DNA of 64,000 bases from Dentipellis sp. KUC8613 (GCA_002286715.1 NSJX01000001.1:2257898-2321897); one strand, 5' to 3'. Shown: positions 34,064 through 49,037, numbered from the stretch's first letter. Program-made: numbers and translations. Notes: generated by a model from the letters alone, not told the origin.

Positions 34064-36382
34064 GGTGAGCAGGATGTGGACGAAGACGAAGACGACGAGC
34101 TGAGGACGCCGCCAGCAGCAGCGCCGTGGCGTGGCGGGCAGTGCTCACGTCGATTGATGGCGCGCTAGCGCTCGTCTATCCTTGCCGCCGGCGCCTCTGT
34201 TCCTGCACAGCCACTCGCGTCTCTCCACCATGTCCACATCATCTCGAATCGCCCAAGCATCCCCACGTCCATCGCTATGGCACTCGGCCCCCTCGCGACA
34301 CTCTATCCAATTCCAATTCCGATTCCTTCCACAGCTAATCCATTTCCAGCAAGCGCGGTTATGTACACCCCGTTACGATACACTATAACCAGTCGCCAAG
34401 TCGGTCAGCTTCCTTGCACTATACATAAGCCGGTCCGCTGTCCTGTGATCAGACCCTCTGCCAGGGAGGCCAGCGCGCGGGCAAAAATGGCGTTCCGCAC
34501 GCCGAATGGGGTTCGTCGGACTGATGTGAGCACTCGACGCCAACAGCACGTCCTCTGCTGGCCCAGCGAGCGACAAGCACATCGATTGCACGACGCGTGG
34601 CCCTGCGCGCGCGCACGCACGCGTGCGGCTAGGGAGATAGATAAGTTAACCCCCTTGAGCTATGCCAGTGGCGGTCTCCATCGGCCACGCTGGGCTGTGG
34701 CAGCGAGCGGCCCCGATTAATTGCTGCATTCGAAAATGGCAGCACCATTTGCGCGAGATACTGTAGATGGCGGTGGGACCGTGCGGGTCCAGTAGTTGCG
34801 GATGAGGATGGGTCCCCGCCGCCAGGTCGATTGCACCCCAGAATCGCGCCTCGTTGTTGCGTGGAGAGCCTTCGCGAGCATTGGAGACTGCTGATGTGCC
34901 CTGGCCACAAGATCCGGCGCGCGACGCAGCGCGCTATCACAATTGTTGCAGCACTAGAGGCGTTGGAAAGCTGTCGACGAAGCACGTCCAAACGGGCAGC
35001 CTGCGCAAGAAGGATCTTATCGTCCGGATCGTGCCGGCCTGCGAACTTGTTCACAGGAAACATGAAGGAAGCGGACCTCGAAATGCGCTTGACGCTGACA
35101 GACAGCTGGCTCGCGAACAGATGCAGCGATATTAATTCAGAGGCGCAGGCCCAGCTGCTGGCACGCTGTCTGCGAGCTCCCAATATCGGCGTGGGCGCGC
35201 GCTGCAGCCTGAGAACCGTGGGGAACCGCGGCCCTGCGACGCAGAGCAGTTCGCGGACGGTCTGCGTATCGATGACAGGAACGGTCGGAAACCGGATGGT
35301 GGAGCACTAGCGGATTAAATCAGCAATTCAAGACGCAAGAGCGTGAGATGGGAGAAGGCGAGCTGCACGCGTGCGTGTGCGCGCACGGGCGACGGTACCA
35401 TGGTATTCAGCCGCGATTTCTGTGAAACTGCTGATGGCGGCATGGCTGCTGGCTGCGAAATTCGTGATGGTGGATCACCGGGTGCGCCGCATTCAGAAGA
35501 TATGTATCCACGTGTCGGAAGGTCGGGTCGGACGCGAGCGAGGAGTCTGTAGTCGAGAACCGCGAGGCGAGCGAGAGGCAGGGACGCCGGGGCTGATGAA
35601 CTCCGCTGCGCTTCGCATTCCACGTGGAGAGAACGGGAACAGACACACGCGGGGAAGTGCTCGCGCGATGGGTGTGGGGATATCGATGTGCAGGCAAGGC
35701 GAGCAGGACGAACCGCGGGGAGGTGAAGGGTGCAGCTCTCCGAATATCCAGCGGTTCTGCCGACGGCGTGATGTCATGGCGGAGCAAGAAGGCGACTGGT
35801 TTGGAAAGCAGAGAACGTTGTGTGCCTGTGGCCCTTGTCGGCGGGGGCGACACGATCGAGACGAAGCATAGGACTCACATCACGGGGGAGATGTCACTGC
35901 ACATATGTCGCGCACGATCACCGCGTTGATATCATCGGCAGCGCAGGGGCGTGCACGATGCAGCGCGGCCGTGTGCGTGTGCAGTGTGCATAGGGACGGG
36001 CGCTGCAACTCCGCCACAATCGATAGGTATTCCCTGGATGGCGGGCGGAGTCAGTCCGAGTCGAGAGTCCAAGACGCACCCATATCGCGCAGAATTTGAT
36101 ATCGGCATGGTGGTCCAGGGGAGACCTGACCGCCACGACCAGCCGGTAAAGATGCGGAAACGAACCGGGCTTCTAAGGATTTGTTTGCCCACTGGGGCCT
36201 GAGAACAAGTTAATCGGCCGGGGACGACGTCGCTGTGGCGAGCAGCAGCAAGCGAAGGCGTTTGTTGCGGCGCGGCTTCTTGCCCGCGTTCAAACTCCGA
36301 CGGCTTCAAGCGCGCGCAAGTAAGTTGCGGCTCGCCTTCGCCGTCGCTCTGCCAGACACCACCGACACCGACACCGCCCACG
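34064..36382. other. Gene-poor region, 2.3 kb
   Basis: No gene supported on either strand. Long open frames exist only as expected from GC-rich sequence and show no family resemblance or splice logic. It must contain the promoters of the divergent Hsp70-like and Cbp6-like genes, at opposite ends. Confidence 0.5.
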
Positions 36383-36765
36383 ATGCTCGCCCAGCGTCTC
36401 CGCCAGCTCGCGGCCGCATGGCCCGCCGACCCCCTGCGCCCGACGCTCCAGCTCAAGACGTTCCTCGCCTCTCTCGCGGACCACCCGCGCCTGACGACGC
36501 GCGCAGTCCAGGCCGTTCGCGCCCTCGAGGAGAACCAGTTCCAGACGAGAGTGCGTGCGCCGTCTTCTCCTTCCTACGCCCCCGCGCGCCCGTTGCTCCG
36601 TGCTCACACACCGGCACCCACCGCGCGTTTCAGCTCCCCGTGCCTGAGAAGACGCTCAGGCCCGCGTCGATGCCGCATCACTACGAACGCCTCGCGGAGG
36701 GATACCAGAAGAGCCTCAAGGGCATCGGGCGACCGCGCTGGAAGATCTTTTTCGGGATTTGGTAG
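36383..36765 (+). CDS. Small mitochondrial protein, Cbp6/UQCC2-like
   Basis: A 99-residue basic protein from two exons, 36383-36550 and 36634-36765 (donor GTGCGT, acceptor TTTCAG). It begins MLAQRLRQLAAAWPADPLRP and ends with LRPASMPHHYERLAEGYQKS followed by a short basic tail (WKIFFGIW). The C-terminal pattern (KPAxxPxYYxRL, then a short basic segment) and the early WPxDxxR motif recall yeast Cbp6 and human UQCC2, which bind the mitochondrial ribosome and newly made cytochrome b during complex III assembly. The resemblance is remote and from memory. The N-terminus could act as a matrix-targeting helix. No neighbours give a hint of function. Confidence 0.6.
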
Positions 36766-38669
36766 AGCGCTGCTCGGCCCCGCGCAGACGAGCCCGAGCG
36801 CGTCGACGTCGACGCTCGGGATGCGAAGCCCTGCAGAATGCTGTTCTCACCGTATGCCTCCCAGTTCCACGCCATATAAATACCTGCATCCTGCATCTGA
36901 TATCAGGCGGCGGAGTCGCGACTATGTCCTCGAAGGCACGGAGGATTGAACGCGTTGATCCTCGCTCCGCCGCGCGCGTGCCTGCGTTCGGTCTGTGTGG
37001 GCGTCGGTTCGGGAGGCGCGTTGAGATGCCGGTGCGTGGTACCATTGCAGCTGCACGTTGCGTCGCCGGTGTTCCCTGGGGCTGGGCGGCCTGCACGCAC
37101 GCCGTGGGCTGTTCCGATATCGCGATGTCGATGGAGCAGCCATGCGTGCCGTGCCGACGGACGATGGGCGATGGACGATGGACGATACCATTGCAAGGCG
37201 ACGCCGAGGGCGAAGCAAAAGCAAATCTCAGACGCAGATTGATCCGCGCATGCTCGGGCTCGGCGTCGGACCGTAGCGTCATACATGCGCACATGCGTGG
37301 TCCCCATCGCGTCACCGCGGCCGTCATGGCCTGCGCATCACCTCTGGCAAGGACTGTATCTCACCGGCTGCCCGTCCCCATCCCCATCTCCATCGCCGCA
37401 CACCGTGCGCCATCAGCAATCCGCACTCCATCACCGGCACGTCCGAACATCCTTCAAGGCGTCCGGATTCAGATCCCTAGCCACAATCTAGTCGCAGGCC
37501 AGGTCAGGTCTGCGCTGCGTTATCCGAATCAATCCAAATTCCAAATTCCGGATTCCCATCTGCACGCACGCACGCACGCACGCTGCAGCTGAGACTGCAC
37601 ACCTCCGCGGACGCAAGTGTGAATTTGTAGCTGCTCGCGTTCACGTTCGGTGCTCACCGCTGGGTGCCCGGCACCCGTTACGGCACCCAGGGCCCGCATT
37701 CCGTGTTCCGTGGTCCGTGGCTGATGTCCGTGGCGGCGGAAATACAGTACTGACTGAGTACTCTATTGTGTTATCCAGCCTCGACGCCAGTGAGGACACT
37801 GACATGACAGGGCCAGGTACGGATCCTGCATCCTGCATCCTCTCTTCGCTCTATGTTCTCATGCGCGCGCAAAGATAGACACCGCGCCGCGGGATTGAAG
37901 TGCAGGATTAGAACGGAATCGAAGGACGGACGTCTGCGTCTTCTGAATTCTCAAGCATCGAGCTCGAGGCGGACCCGGCTCCGAGATCTGGAAAGATCAG
38001 GACGGAACGGGCGCGCTGGGGTTGCGTGCTGAGCACTGTCGTCAGAGGATCTGCAAATGCGTCTACGTATAGTGGCTTTTGCCGGTCGTGATCTCCCACA
38101 GAGCGAGATACTTAGCTCCGGCTGAGAGCTGGGAGCAGCGGCGACTAGAACTCGGACGTATGCATGGTGTACGTTAACGTTGTCCAGTCCCACGCAGGGG
38201 CGGAAATGACCTCCAGGCCTGATATCTTCTCCATAAGCCCACGCTCCTAGCGTTGCTGCTGCTGCTGATTATTTTTACTCGACCTCGCCGGCGACGGGCA
38301 CCTCGGACGCGCGGGCCTCGGATCGGTCGCGGTGAAATCACGACTGCGAATGCGAATGCGATCAGGAGCACTTCCACACACACTGGCTTCGCGTTCGAAT
38401 TCGAATGGCGCGAGCACTAGCTACTGTTTCCAGACTACCATCAGACATGGGCACGGGCCTCGTACTATACTTGTATGTGTTTCCGCGCGGTGATACATAG
38501 TTGCAGCTCCGCATGCACGGAAAACACGTCGTACGCCGCCGACACACACGGTGGTGTTGTATCATTGCGGATGTCGGATGCCCAGTGCTCACCTGCCCGC
38601 CAACGCCCGCTACTGTTCCCATCCAACACCAACCAACACCGATGCCGATGCCGACGCCGACGCCGACGC
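36766..38669. other. Gene-poor region, 1.9 kb
   Basis: No gene supported. It contains GGACGATGGACGATGG-type short repeats (about 37160-37190), a GAATCC-type cluster (37521-37560), a GCAC tetramer run (about 37562-37584) and a GACGCC hexamer run (38640-38669) touching the NOC2 stop codon. Confidence 0.5.
38640..38669. repeat. GATGCC/GACGCC hexamer repeat after NOC2
   Basis: Five near-identical hexamers directly adjoin the NOC2 stop codon on the 3' side. Confidence 0.65.
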
Positions 38670-41421
38670 CTACTCTTCCAAAACCTCATGCCCGCCCTCG
38701 CGTGCCTGCAAAGTCACATCAGCACAAGTCAACAATCAAGAAACGAAGCAGCATGAAACGCAAACGCAAACGCAAACGCAAACACACCTTCTCGACCATC
38801 CTCCTGCGCTTCTCGCGCACCTTGCGCTGCACGCGCACATACTTGCCCAACGGGCCCTCCTCCGCCTCCTCTCCCAGCGCGTCCTCCCACGCCCGCACCG
38901 CGTCCACGCGCGCAGGCGCAAACGGCACGCGCTCGCGCCGCGCCGCGACCCAGCGCGCGCTCTCCTCGACGCGCTCGACGAGCGCCTTCACCGCGCCCGC
39001 CGCCTTCGCGCTCCCGCTCCCCCCGCTTGTACTCCCCTTCGCGGCCTTGCGCAGGACGACGGTGAGCGGGACGACGAGCTCGGGGAACGCGATGCTGCCG
39101 TGCACCGCGGGCGCGGCGAGCCACTCCGCGAGGAGGAACGCGGCCTCGTCCGCGAGGCCCTCGGTGTAGATGCGCGTGCCGAGGTACTGCTGCGGCGCGC
39201 GGATCGTGGTGTCGAGGTCGAGCGGCTTGAGCGTGGAGGATTTGGGCTTGAGCGTGCTGAGCGCGGTGGTGAGGATCGGGAGGAGGTGCGGGGCGAGCGG
39301 GATGTAGGTGTGTGTGTGCCGCGAGAGGTGGATGAGCGAGCGCAGGAGGTGGAGGTGTAGGGGGTGCGTGCGCGCGGTGGAGACGAGTCTGTGTGTCAGG
39401 GGAATGTTAGCATATGGGACGGGAGATGGTGAGGTGGGATAAGGGATGCTCACTTCATCGCGCCGGTGGCTACTTGCACGAGGGGGTAGATGAGCGGCTG
39501 CAGTTCGCTCTCTTTCCCACCGCGCTCGGCCGTCGCCTTCTTGTCGCATGCGCGTGCGAGGACGAGGCTCCAGAAGTCGACGCTGTGCACGTACTGCCAG
39601 TTGTACACCTGTTTGAAGGACTCCTGCAATGGTTGTCAATTACGCACCCCACTGAATGAACCCTTCAGCGGGGAAGCACGCACCTTGGTCTTCATTTTCA
39701 TGCTAGTCCGCAGATGGATAGCAAGCTGCCGAATGAAGGAGAAGGCATGCTGGTACGCGAGCGCGTGGTCCAGGCAGAAGATCTCCGAGGCAGAGTTTTT
39801 CATCAAGAGGATTGATGGGAGGTTGTGGGGCGTCGTCGATTTTGTCGACCGCACGAGTGTCATGTAGGTGCCCTTTTTGGCATATTATGAGAACGAAAAG
39901 ATGTAATGGGGATAGAAAACGCACCTTGAGCACCATGTCCATGATAGACTCGTCGGATGCTGACGCCAATTTGCGGAGTGCCAAGAATGCCGTTAACCGG
40001 ACGTCGTCCTCGGCGGTAGACCAGACATTCAGGCAAAGCTGAAGACAAATTTAGGCATTGCTTTTCCAGTGTTCTGACACGGCCACTCACCTTGAGATAC
40101 GCTTTCACCGACCTGCGACTGCTGACGATGTACGGAACGAGCTTGGCGCTCTCAGAAACAGCCAGCTTCGACGTCTCCGTATCCGTGAGTTGCGGAATCA
40201 AGTGGATGACGTTATGGAAGTAGGAAAGAATCAGCTTTTGCAGCGTCTTCAGCTTGTGAGTTTGTGTAGGCGCCTTACTAGAACAGGACGTCAGTCACAA
40301 GAAGCGATCGAGATATAAAGGATGTTACAATTTGCCATTGGGGAGCGTCTTGTATGGACAATGGTGTTCGAGAACGATAGGAGTGTATCGGAGTGCTGTT
40401 GTCACAAGCTTGTGGTATACTAAGGGAATAGAAGCGATTTGAGTTGGGGGAGAAGGCGCTTCATGACAAATACGTACCAGAAGAGTTGTCTATTGTCCAT
40501 GCAACAACTTCGCCTTCCTCATTCATGTGAGCAGCAGACCGGAAGGCGATGAGCAGCTTGCGCAGTGCACGCAAAGAGCGTTTCTACGTAAATAAAACGT
40601 GAGTACCAGAGAAGAAAAGGCCGAGGAGCGCGAGCCCAGTGCCGAACACTCACGTCGAGCAACGCCTTCTGCCATTTCTGCAATATCTGCTTCGTCAAAA
40701 CTGGTGTCTTTCCCTCATCCATCTCCACGTCCTCATCCTCACCCTCCTCGTCGGAGTCTTCGACCGCGGCGGTCGGGTCGAAGTCGAGGAGCTCGCGGTC
40801 GTTCTCCTGCAGATATTTATAGAATTCGGGATCCTTTTCGGCGAGCTTGGACAGCTCTTGTAAGTGAGCCGCGCCCTCATCGTGATCTACAAGTCCAGGG
40901 ATTAAGTGCGATGATACACGAAACCCGGTGGTGTTGCGTACCATCAAGGTCGTCCACCGACGCGAAGGACTCGTTATCGTCGAACTCTTCTTCGTCTTCT
41001 TCGTCTTCTTCATCTGAAGCCTCCTCGCCAGACTCGCCCTCCTTTCGAGCATATTACAAAACATATAGGTTATGGACAATTTGACAACGTACCTCGTCAT
41101 CTTCGTCCATAAACCCACCACCCAAGAAGTCGTCTACCGACATTCCTTTGAACCTACCAAAGCTCAATACACCCACCCGCCAAGCGCCAAACACAGCACT
41201 CACGACTTGGACTTCGAGCCCTTCTCCTCAACCTCATCGTCATCCTCCTCTGCTCCCTCATCCTCCCGCTCCTTGCCCCGTGCAGGTTTGCCCTTCTTCG
41301 CAGCCTGCTTCTTGTGAATTTTCTTCTGAATCTGCTGGTGCTTGTGCCTGGCCTGGATGGTCTTCTTGAGCTGTCCGCTCGCGGCAAACTTGCGTGTTGC
41401 CTTTGCGCCTTTTTTCGCCAT
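38670..41421 (-). CDS. NOC2: Nucleolar complex protein 2 (60S ribosome assembly)
   Basis: Noc2 pairs with Noc1 and then Noc3 to escort pre-60S particles from nucleolus to nucleoplasm. 701 residues. Exons: 41421-41204, 41153-41093, 41041-40942, 40886-40654, 40583-40478, 40419-40329, 40277-40091, 40038-39925, 39872-39684, 39623-39454, 39388-38788, 38705-38670; phases agree. A Lys-rich start (MAKKGAKATRKFAASGQLKK) is followed by acidic tracts and the family motif MSVDDFLGGGFMDED. Then come HLQELSKLAEKDPEFYKYLQ and ILQKWQKALLD. The helical core has SYFHNVIHLIPQLTD, LLMKNSASEIFCLDHALAYQ and FKQVYNWQYVHSVDFWSLVL. The C-terminus is the RRKVREKRRRMVEK-type basic helix, here with a final 12-codon exon ending EVLEE. 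A CAAACG repeat lies in the last intron. Confidence 0.94.
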
Positions 41422-41701
41422 AGTGCGAGGATGTGTATGTGGTGCGCGTGAGGGCTGCGATTGTGAGATCCAAGTCGCCGCTGCTCTGTGCGCGCTGAAA
41501 TTTCATTTGAAATTCCTGCCGGCCGTTGCCGTTGCGCGACACGGGCGCCAAGCCGACGCGCGCCCCGCACTGCGCTCCTCCATCTCATCCACATACCATT
41601 GGGTTGTCCTTGCCGCGGTTACTAACATTTGAGCTATACCACCATAGGTCAACCCAAACACCTGCAATCTACAATAGTACCAGCTTCATTAGCTCCTGAC
41701 G
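41422..41701. promoter_or_regulatory. Divergent promoter NOC2 / METTL14-like
   Basis: 280 bp between two start codons facing away from each other. No gene fits here; the sequence must serve both promoters. Confidence 0.55.
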
Positions 41702-44142
41702 ATGGCGACAGTCGCCGAAAGCCTCGGCTCCGCCAATGACCTCCTCGCTCAACATGCCGCTCTCATTTCTCGTGTCCGGAACTCGCAAAGGGCGCACAGA
41801 CGACAGTTGCGCGCCTTGCCATCACCCCCACAACAGCTTCTGAAGGTTCCTCTGATACCTTCTCCCCGCCCCTCCCCAAAGCCTTCCCCGCCATCTTCAC
41901 CTGTCCTTAGGCCGCAACCGAAACCTCCACGGCCCGACTTGCCGCCAGCCAAACGCGCGCGAGTCGCTCATTACAACAACTACGTCCCAGAGGAGGAAAC
42001 AATACGCAACGACTACTCGCAGCGCTATGTTGACGGCGGAGAGTGGCCGCAGAATTGGGTCCTCGGATCGGAGCCGGAACGGCGTTTCGAAGAGTTCGTA
42101 TGTTCGCCTTCAGTCGTGGCCGCCCTCGTTCCTGTTCCTGTTTCATTGTATACAACCTCCCCCCACGATGTCACATCTGAACTACTGTACACTTCCTCAT
42201 ACTGGGTTAGGTTGACATAGTGTTCCGTTGACGCCATGACTCGTTACACCTTCCTATACCACATCTCTGTCTCCCACTCTCCCATTGAATTACGCTGACA
42301 CTTCCGACGCCTTTTTTCAACCACCCATAGATATCCCAAACAGCAGCGGCTACTAGCCCTGAAAAAGGCTTCTGTAACGGAATACGCGCTACCGCCCGCA
42401 TACCTCCCGTTCTCGGAACTCTCCACTGTCCAACCGTCCAAATTCGACGTCATCCTCATCGACCCGCCCTTTTCATCTTCCTTCTCCTGGGACCAGCTCC
42501 AGGAACTACCCGTACCATCCCTCGCGGCAGACCCATCCTTCATCTTCCTCTGGGTCGGAAGCGGCGCTGGCGAAGGCCTGGAGAGGGGCCGCGAGGTCCT
42601 TGCCAAGTGGGGCTACCGCCGATGTGAAGACGTGTGCTGGGTCAAAACGAATAAGACTAGCAACAAGGGCCCTGGGGTGCGTCCGCTTCCATTTCTGCAG
42701 CCCATTCAGACGCGACATGCTCATAATTGCACCTGTGTCCGCCGCTGTTCCGAACCAGACGGATCCCCCTACAACCTCGTTACTGACGCGCACGAACCAG
42801 CACTGTCTCATCGGCATTCGCGGTACGGTCCGCCGATCCACCGACAGCTGGTTCGTGCACTGCAACGTCGGTGCGTCCTCCATCTTGTTCTCACCGCCCA
42901 GCCTCCGAACCTAATACCACGAACCTAAAATCCTATTACCCCCACGCGTTTCACAGACACGGACGTGATCATTTGGGAAGGCGACGCGAGCGACCCGACG
43001 ATGAAGCCGCCCGAGATGTACACGCTGATCGAGAACTTCTGCCTCGGGACACGGCGCCTCGAGCTCTTCGGGCGCGCGCGCTCCGTGCGCAGGGGCTGGG
43101 TCACCGTGCTCGCCGACGGCGAGGAGCGGCGCATCGAGCAGGTCAAGGAGCTCGCGCGCACGGGCGCAAACACGAACACCGGGCCCGGCGACCTGGAGAG
43201 CACGCTCCCGCCCGCGCTGCGCGTCGAGGCGGCGGCGCCATGGGACCGCGAGGCGTGGGAGGCCAAGATACGGGGCGCCATGCAGGGCGGGAAGGCGGTC
43301 GTGCCCATGACTCCAGGTACGCGTCCCGCTTGCCGCCGCCACAGATCCATTCGTCTCTCCGCACGCATCTGCATCTGCATCTGTCCATCTTGCATCTGTC
43401 TGCCCATCTAACTCTAACTTCGCATACAGAGATTGACGCGCTCCGCCCCAAATCGCCCGTCCGCGGCGGATCGGCGAATGCCAGCGCGGGCGCGAATGCG
43501 GGTATGGGGATGGGGATGGGCGCTGGGCCCGCGGGGATGCAGGGCGGGGCTATGGGGATGAATGTGGGTATGGGCCCGCGCGGGATGGGGATGAAGGCTG
43601 GCGCTGGCGGAGGTGTTGGTGGTGGCGGATTTAAGGGTGCGCAGAACCAGATGATGGCGCAGCAGCCGATGATGGGGATGGGGATGGGCGTGGGCGGGAT
43701 GGACGGCATGGGCATGGTGAATTGGGGCGGGAACGTCGGTGTCGGGATGAACAACATGAACAGCATGGGGAGCATGGGCAACATGGGCAACATGAACAAT
43801 ATGAACTCGATGAACAGCATGAACTCGATGGGCAACATGGGCAACATGGGCAATATGGCCGGGTTCAATGGGATGAGCAACATGATGGGCATGCAGGGCG
43901 GGAATTTCGGCGGGTTTGACCAGATGCAGGTGCCCGTGCAGGGCATGGGGTGGATGGGCGGCGACCAGGGGCAGGCTGGGCAGTATATCGAGGGCGCGGG
44001 TGCGGGCGGGATGTGGGATGGCGGGATGGCGGAGGGGATGATGGGCATGGGCAATATGCAGATGGGCATGGGCATGGGGATGCAAGGTATGGGTATGGGG
44101 AACCAGGGGCAGTGGAATGGCGGGGGGTTCGATGGATATTAG
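41702..44142 (+). CDS. METTL14: MT-A70 family protein, METTL14/Kar4-like
   Basis: Partner subunit type of the mRNA N6-adenosine methyltransferase complex; yeast Kar4 is the distant relative. 640 residues. Exons: 41702-42093, 42331-42676, 42759-42870, 42957-43316, 43430-44142. The METTL14 signature runs through the protein: NDYSQRYVDGGEWPQNWVLG, RRFEEYPKQQRLLALKK, KFDVILIDPPF, SFIFLWVGSGAGEGLERGRE, KWGYRRCEDVCWVKTNK, HCLIGIRGTVRRSTD and FCLGTRRLELFGRARSVRRG. Human METTL14 has EPPL at the position that here reads DPPF, so the usual (D/N)PP(F/Y/W) amino-methyltransferase motif is kept. From about residue 425 on, a tail rich in Met, Gly and Asn replaces the RGG tail of animals. The donor of intron 1 is an unusual GTTCGT, chosen because it restores FEEYPK. 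Confidence 0.88.
43494..44139 (+). repeat. Met/Gly/Asn-rich low-complexity tail of the METTL14-like gene
   Basis: More than 200 codons drawn almost only from ATG, GGN, AAC/AAT, AGC/TCG and CAG, with imperfect 9-nt units such as ATGGGCAAC and ATGAACAGC around 43745-43870. It looks like a prion-like disordered tail. Confidence 0.8.
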
Positions 44143-44514
44143 GATTTGGATGCTGTCACTTACCCTACATTGTGGACGATTTAGATCGCGGTGCACAATT
44201 TGTTGTATTTTTCTCTGTATTATCATGGCTACAGTAGCAATCACACTGCGCGAATTCACTCGGGGCCTTCGAGCTTTTGGCCATTTGAGCAGAAGGATGA
44301 CCCTGAGCTGCAAAAGAATTAATCTGAGTCCTTCCGACTCGGATTCTTTGGATACAGTAAAATTTCCCGCAGCGTCTCAGAATTCACTTATGATATATCC
44401 TCATGCATTGTCCTCATGGTACCCTGATGGCGCGGTTCATGAATAAAAATGCTGCGTGTTGACGGTTTTGGTTGCCATGAAAAAAATCCCGCAATCGTTT
44501 CACAGACCAAACCA

Positions 44515-44528
44515 CCGGCGCTAATCCT
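44515..44528. promoter_or_regulatory. Shared upstream word of the GMC genes, copy 1
   Basis: CCGGCGCTAATCCT occurs here and again at 49038-49051. Both lie upstream of a GMC gene, 836 and 537 bp before the start codons. It may be a regulatory site or just residue of the tandem duplication. Confidence 0.4.
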
Positions 44529-45256
44529 TGCAACCGCCGGCATATGCCGTACCGAATACCTCATCAACTCGTCAACTCAACATCCTCTTGGCGGCAGAGT
44601 CATCGTGTCAACATTATCCACTTTCTCGAACACCCCCACTGCAGTGACAAAGCGTGTCCATCATCTGACTGAGCATCACTCATCCTCATAATAATCCCAC
44701 TCTTCTATCTCTAAGATCTATCTCTAAGATCGCGATGGCGTGTCCAGGGAGGTCGACGTGGCAGCCATTATCGTTGCTAGTATGCTAGTATGAGCTTTGG
44801 AAGCTCTGTGGCAAGCTGACAACCCTTTCGGGCTTCCGGCGAGCGCTTCTCCACAACAGTCTGATTCAGACGGCCTCCAGCAAATTCGCGTCCACGCAGG
44901 CAGAAGCCGGGCTCCCCGGCGTCAGTCGTCTGCGCAGCTGCTGATCAACCTCAGGAGCCGTGACCCACCTGCACGATCACCATCCATTCCGACACTACAG
45001 CTGCGCGCCGCCGCAACGATGAGCGACTCGGACGTCGAGGAAAATCATGCGCTCAAGCCGCTATCTACGCGAGACCGTGTCACCAGCCGGCTAGACGCGG
45101 ATATGTGGCTTCTGGAAATGCGAGCAGAAGGACGGGAGTCGCAGCAGATGATCATTCTGCCATATACCAAGACGTAAACTGAAACTCGATCCTGCTTGGA
45201 GAATACTAATACCAGCGCCAGCTGTGCCTCGTGCGCCTGGATCCGAAGCGCGCTCA

Positions 45257-45263
45257 TATAAAG
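45257..45263 (+). promoter_or_regulatory. TATA box of first GMC gene
   Basis: TATAAAG, 107 bp before the start codon. The second GMC gene has the same heptamer at 100 bp, which supports both. Confidence 0.65.
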
Positions 45264-45363
45264 CGGCGCGTTGGGATGTGCGTTCGGCGCAACGCGTCAC
45301 TGCAGACGCTTCTCACTAGAACTGACGTCCCGTGAAGTAAACTCACAGTATCGCGACTACACC

Positions 45364-48580
<3,217 letters not shown>

Positions 48581-49037
48581 AGTTAGAAAGACACATACCT
48601 ATTAGCTGTCAGAACCGTGCGTCGTAATTCTTGTATTCTCAACCGCAGTTCCCGCCTTTTGTAAATAATGCAGTGTATCCTTCCAACTTGAACCATGGCC
48701 ACCGAGAAACACTCAGAGCTCCTGACGCATGCTCCGTGGCCACGGAGGCCGTACTCCATCCCAACATCATGACAATGATCCTAAAACTTGCGCCTACTTA
48801 TTTGTTGATGACCCTGAGCAGCACGCATTGTGCACTATCCAGCGCACTTCCGACTCGGATTCCCCTTCGCGCAGTGGCCCGGAGCGCACCCTGAGATCAT
48901 CGCCGTATACCGGCCTCCGTGAGTATCCGGAGGGCGAGATTTGCGAGGTGTGCTGGGCGTTGACAGGATGCCATGAAGTGATGTTACTCACTAGTGCATT
49001 TGCTCCAATGGTCTTTCTAACTGCAACCCGAAAGCCT

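Larger units (their letters stand above)
44143..45363. other. Intergenic, METTL14-like to first GMC gene
   Basis: 1.2 kb, less GC-rich than the coding DNA. The distal part is the METTL14-like 3' flank. It contains a CCGGCGCTAATCCT word (44515-44528), also found upstream of the second GMC gene, and a TATA box at 45257-45263. No gene supported. Confidence 0.55.

Noticed and set aside
34629..35183. 184-residue minus-strand frame in the large gap
   Set aside because: No family resemblance; Arg/Ser-rich with no domain-like pattern, and no supporting upstream exon.
36759..37592. 277-residue plus-strand frame after the Cbp6-like gene
   Set aside because: It overlaps the end of the Cbp6-like gene in another frame, is Arg/Ala/Pro-rich, and is crossed by simple repeats.
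43494..44139. Repeat tract as a minisatellite or foreign insertion
   Set aside because: It stays in frame with the METTL14-like exon 5 and ends in a stop codon, so it is a coding low-complexity tail.
44797..45177. 126-residue plus-strand frame before the first GMC gene
   Set aside because: It lies in the promoter region, has no recognisable domain, and nothing similar is seen upstream of the second GMC copy.
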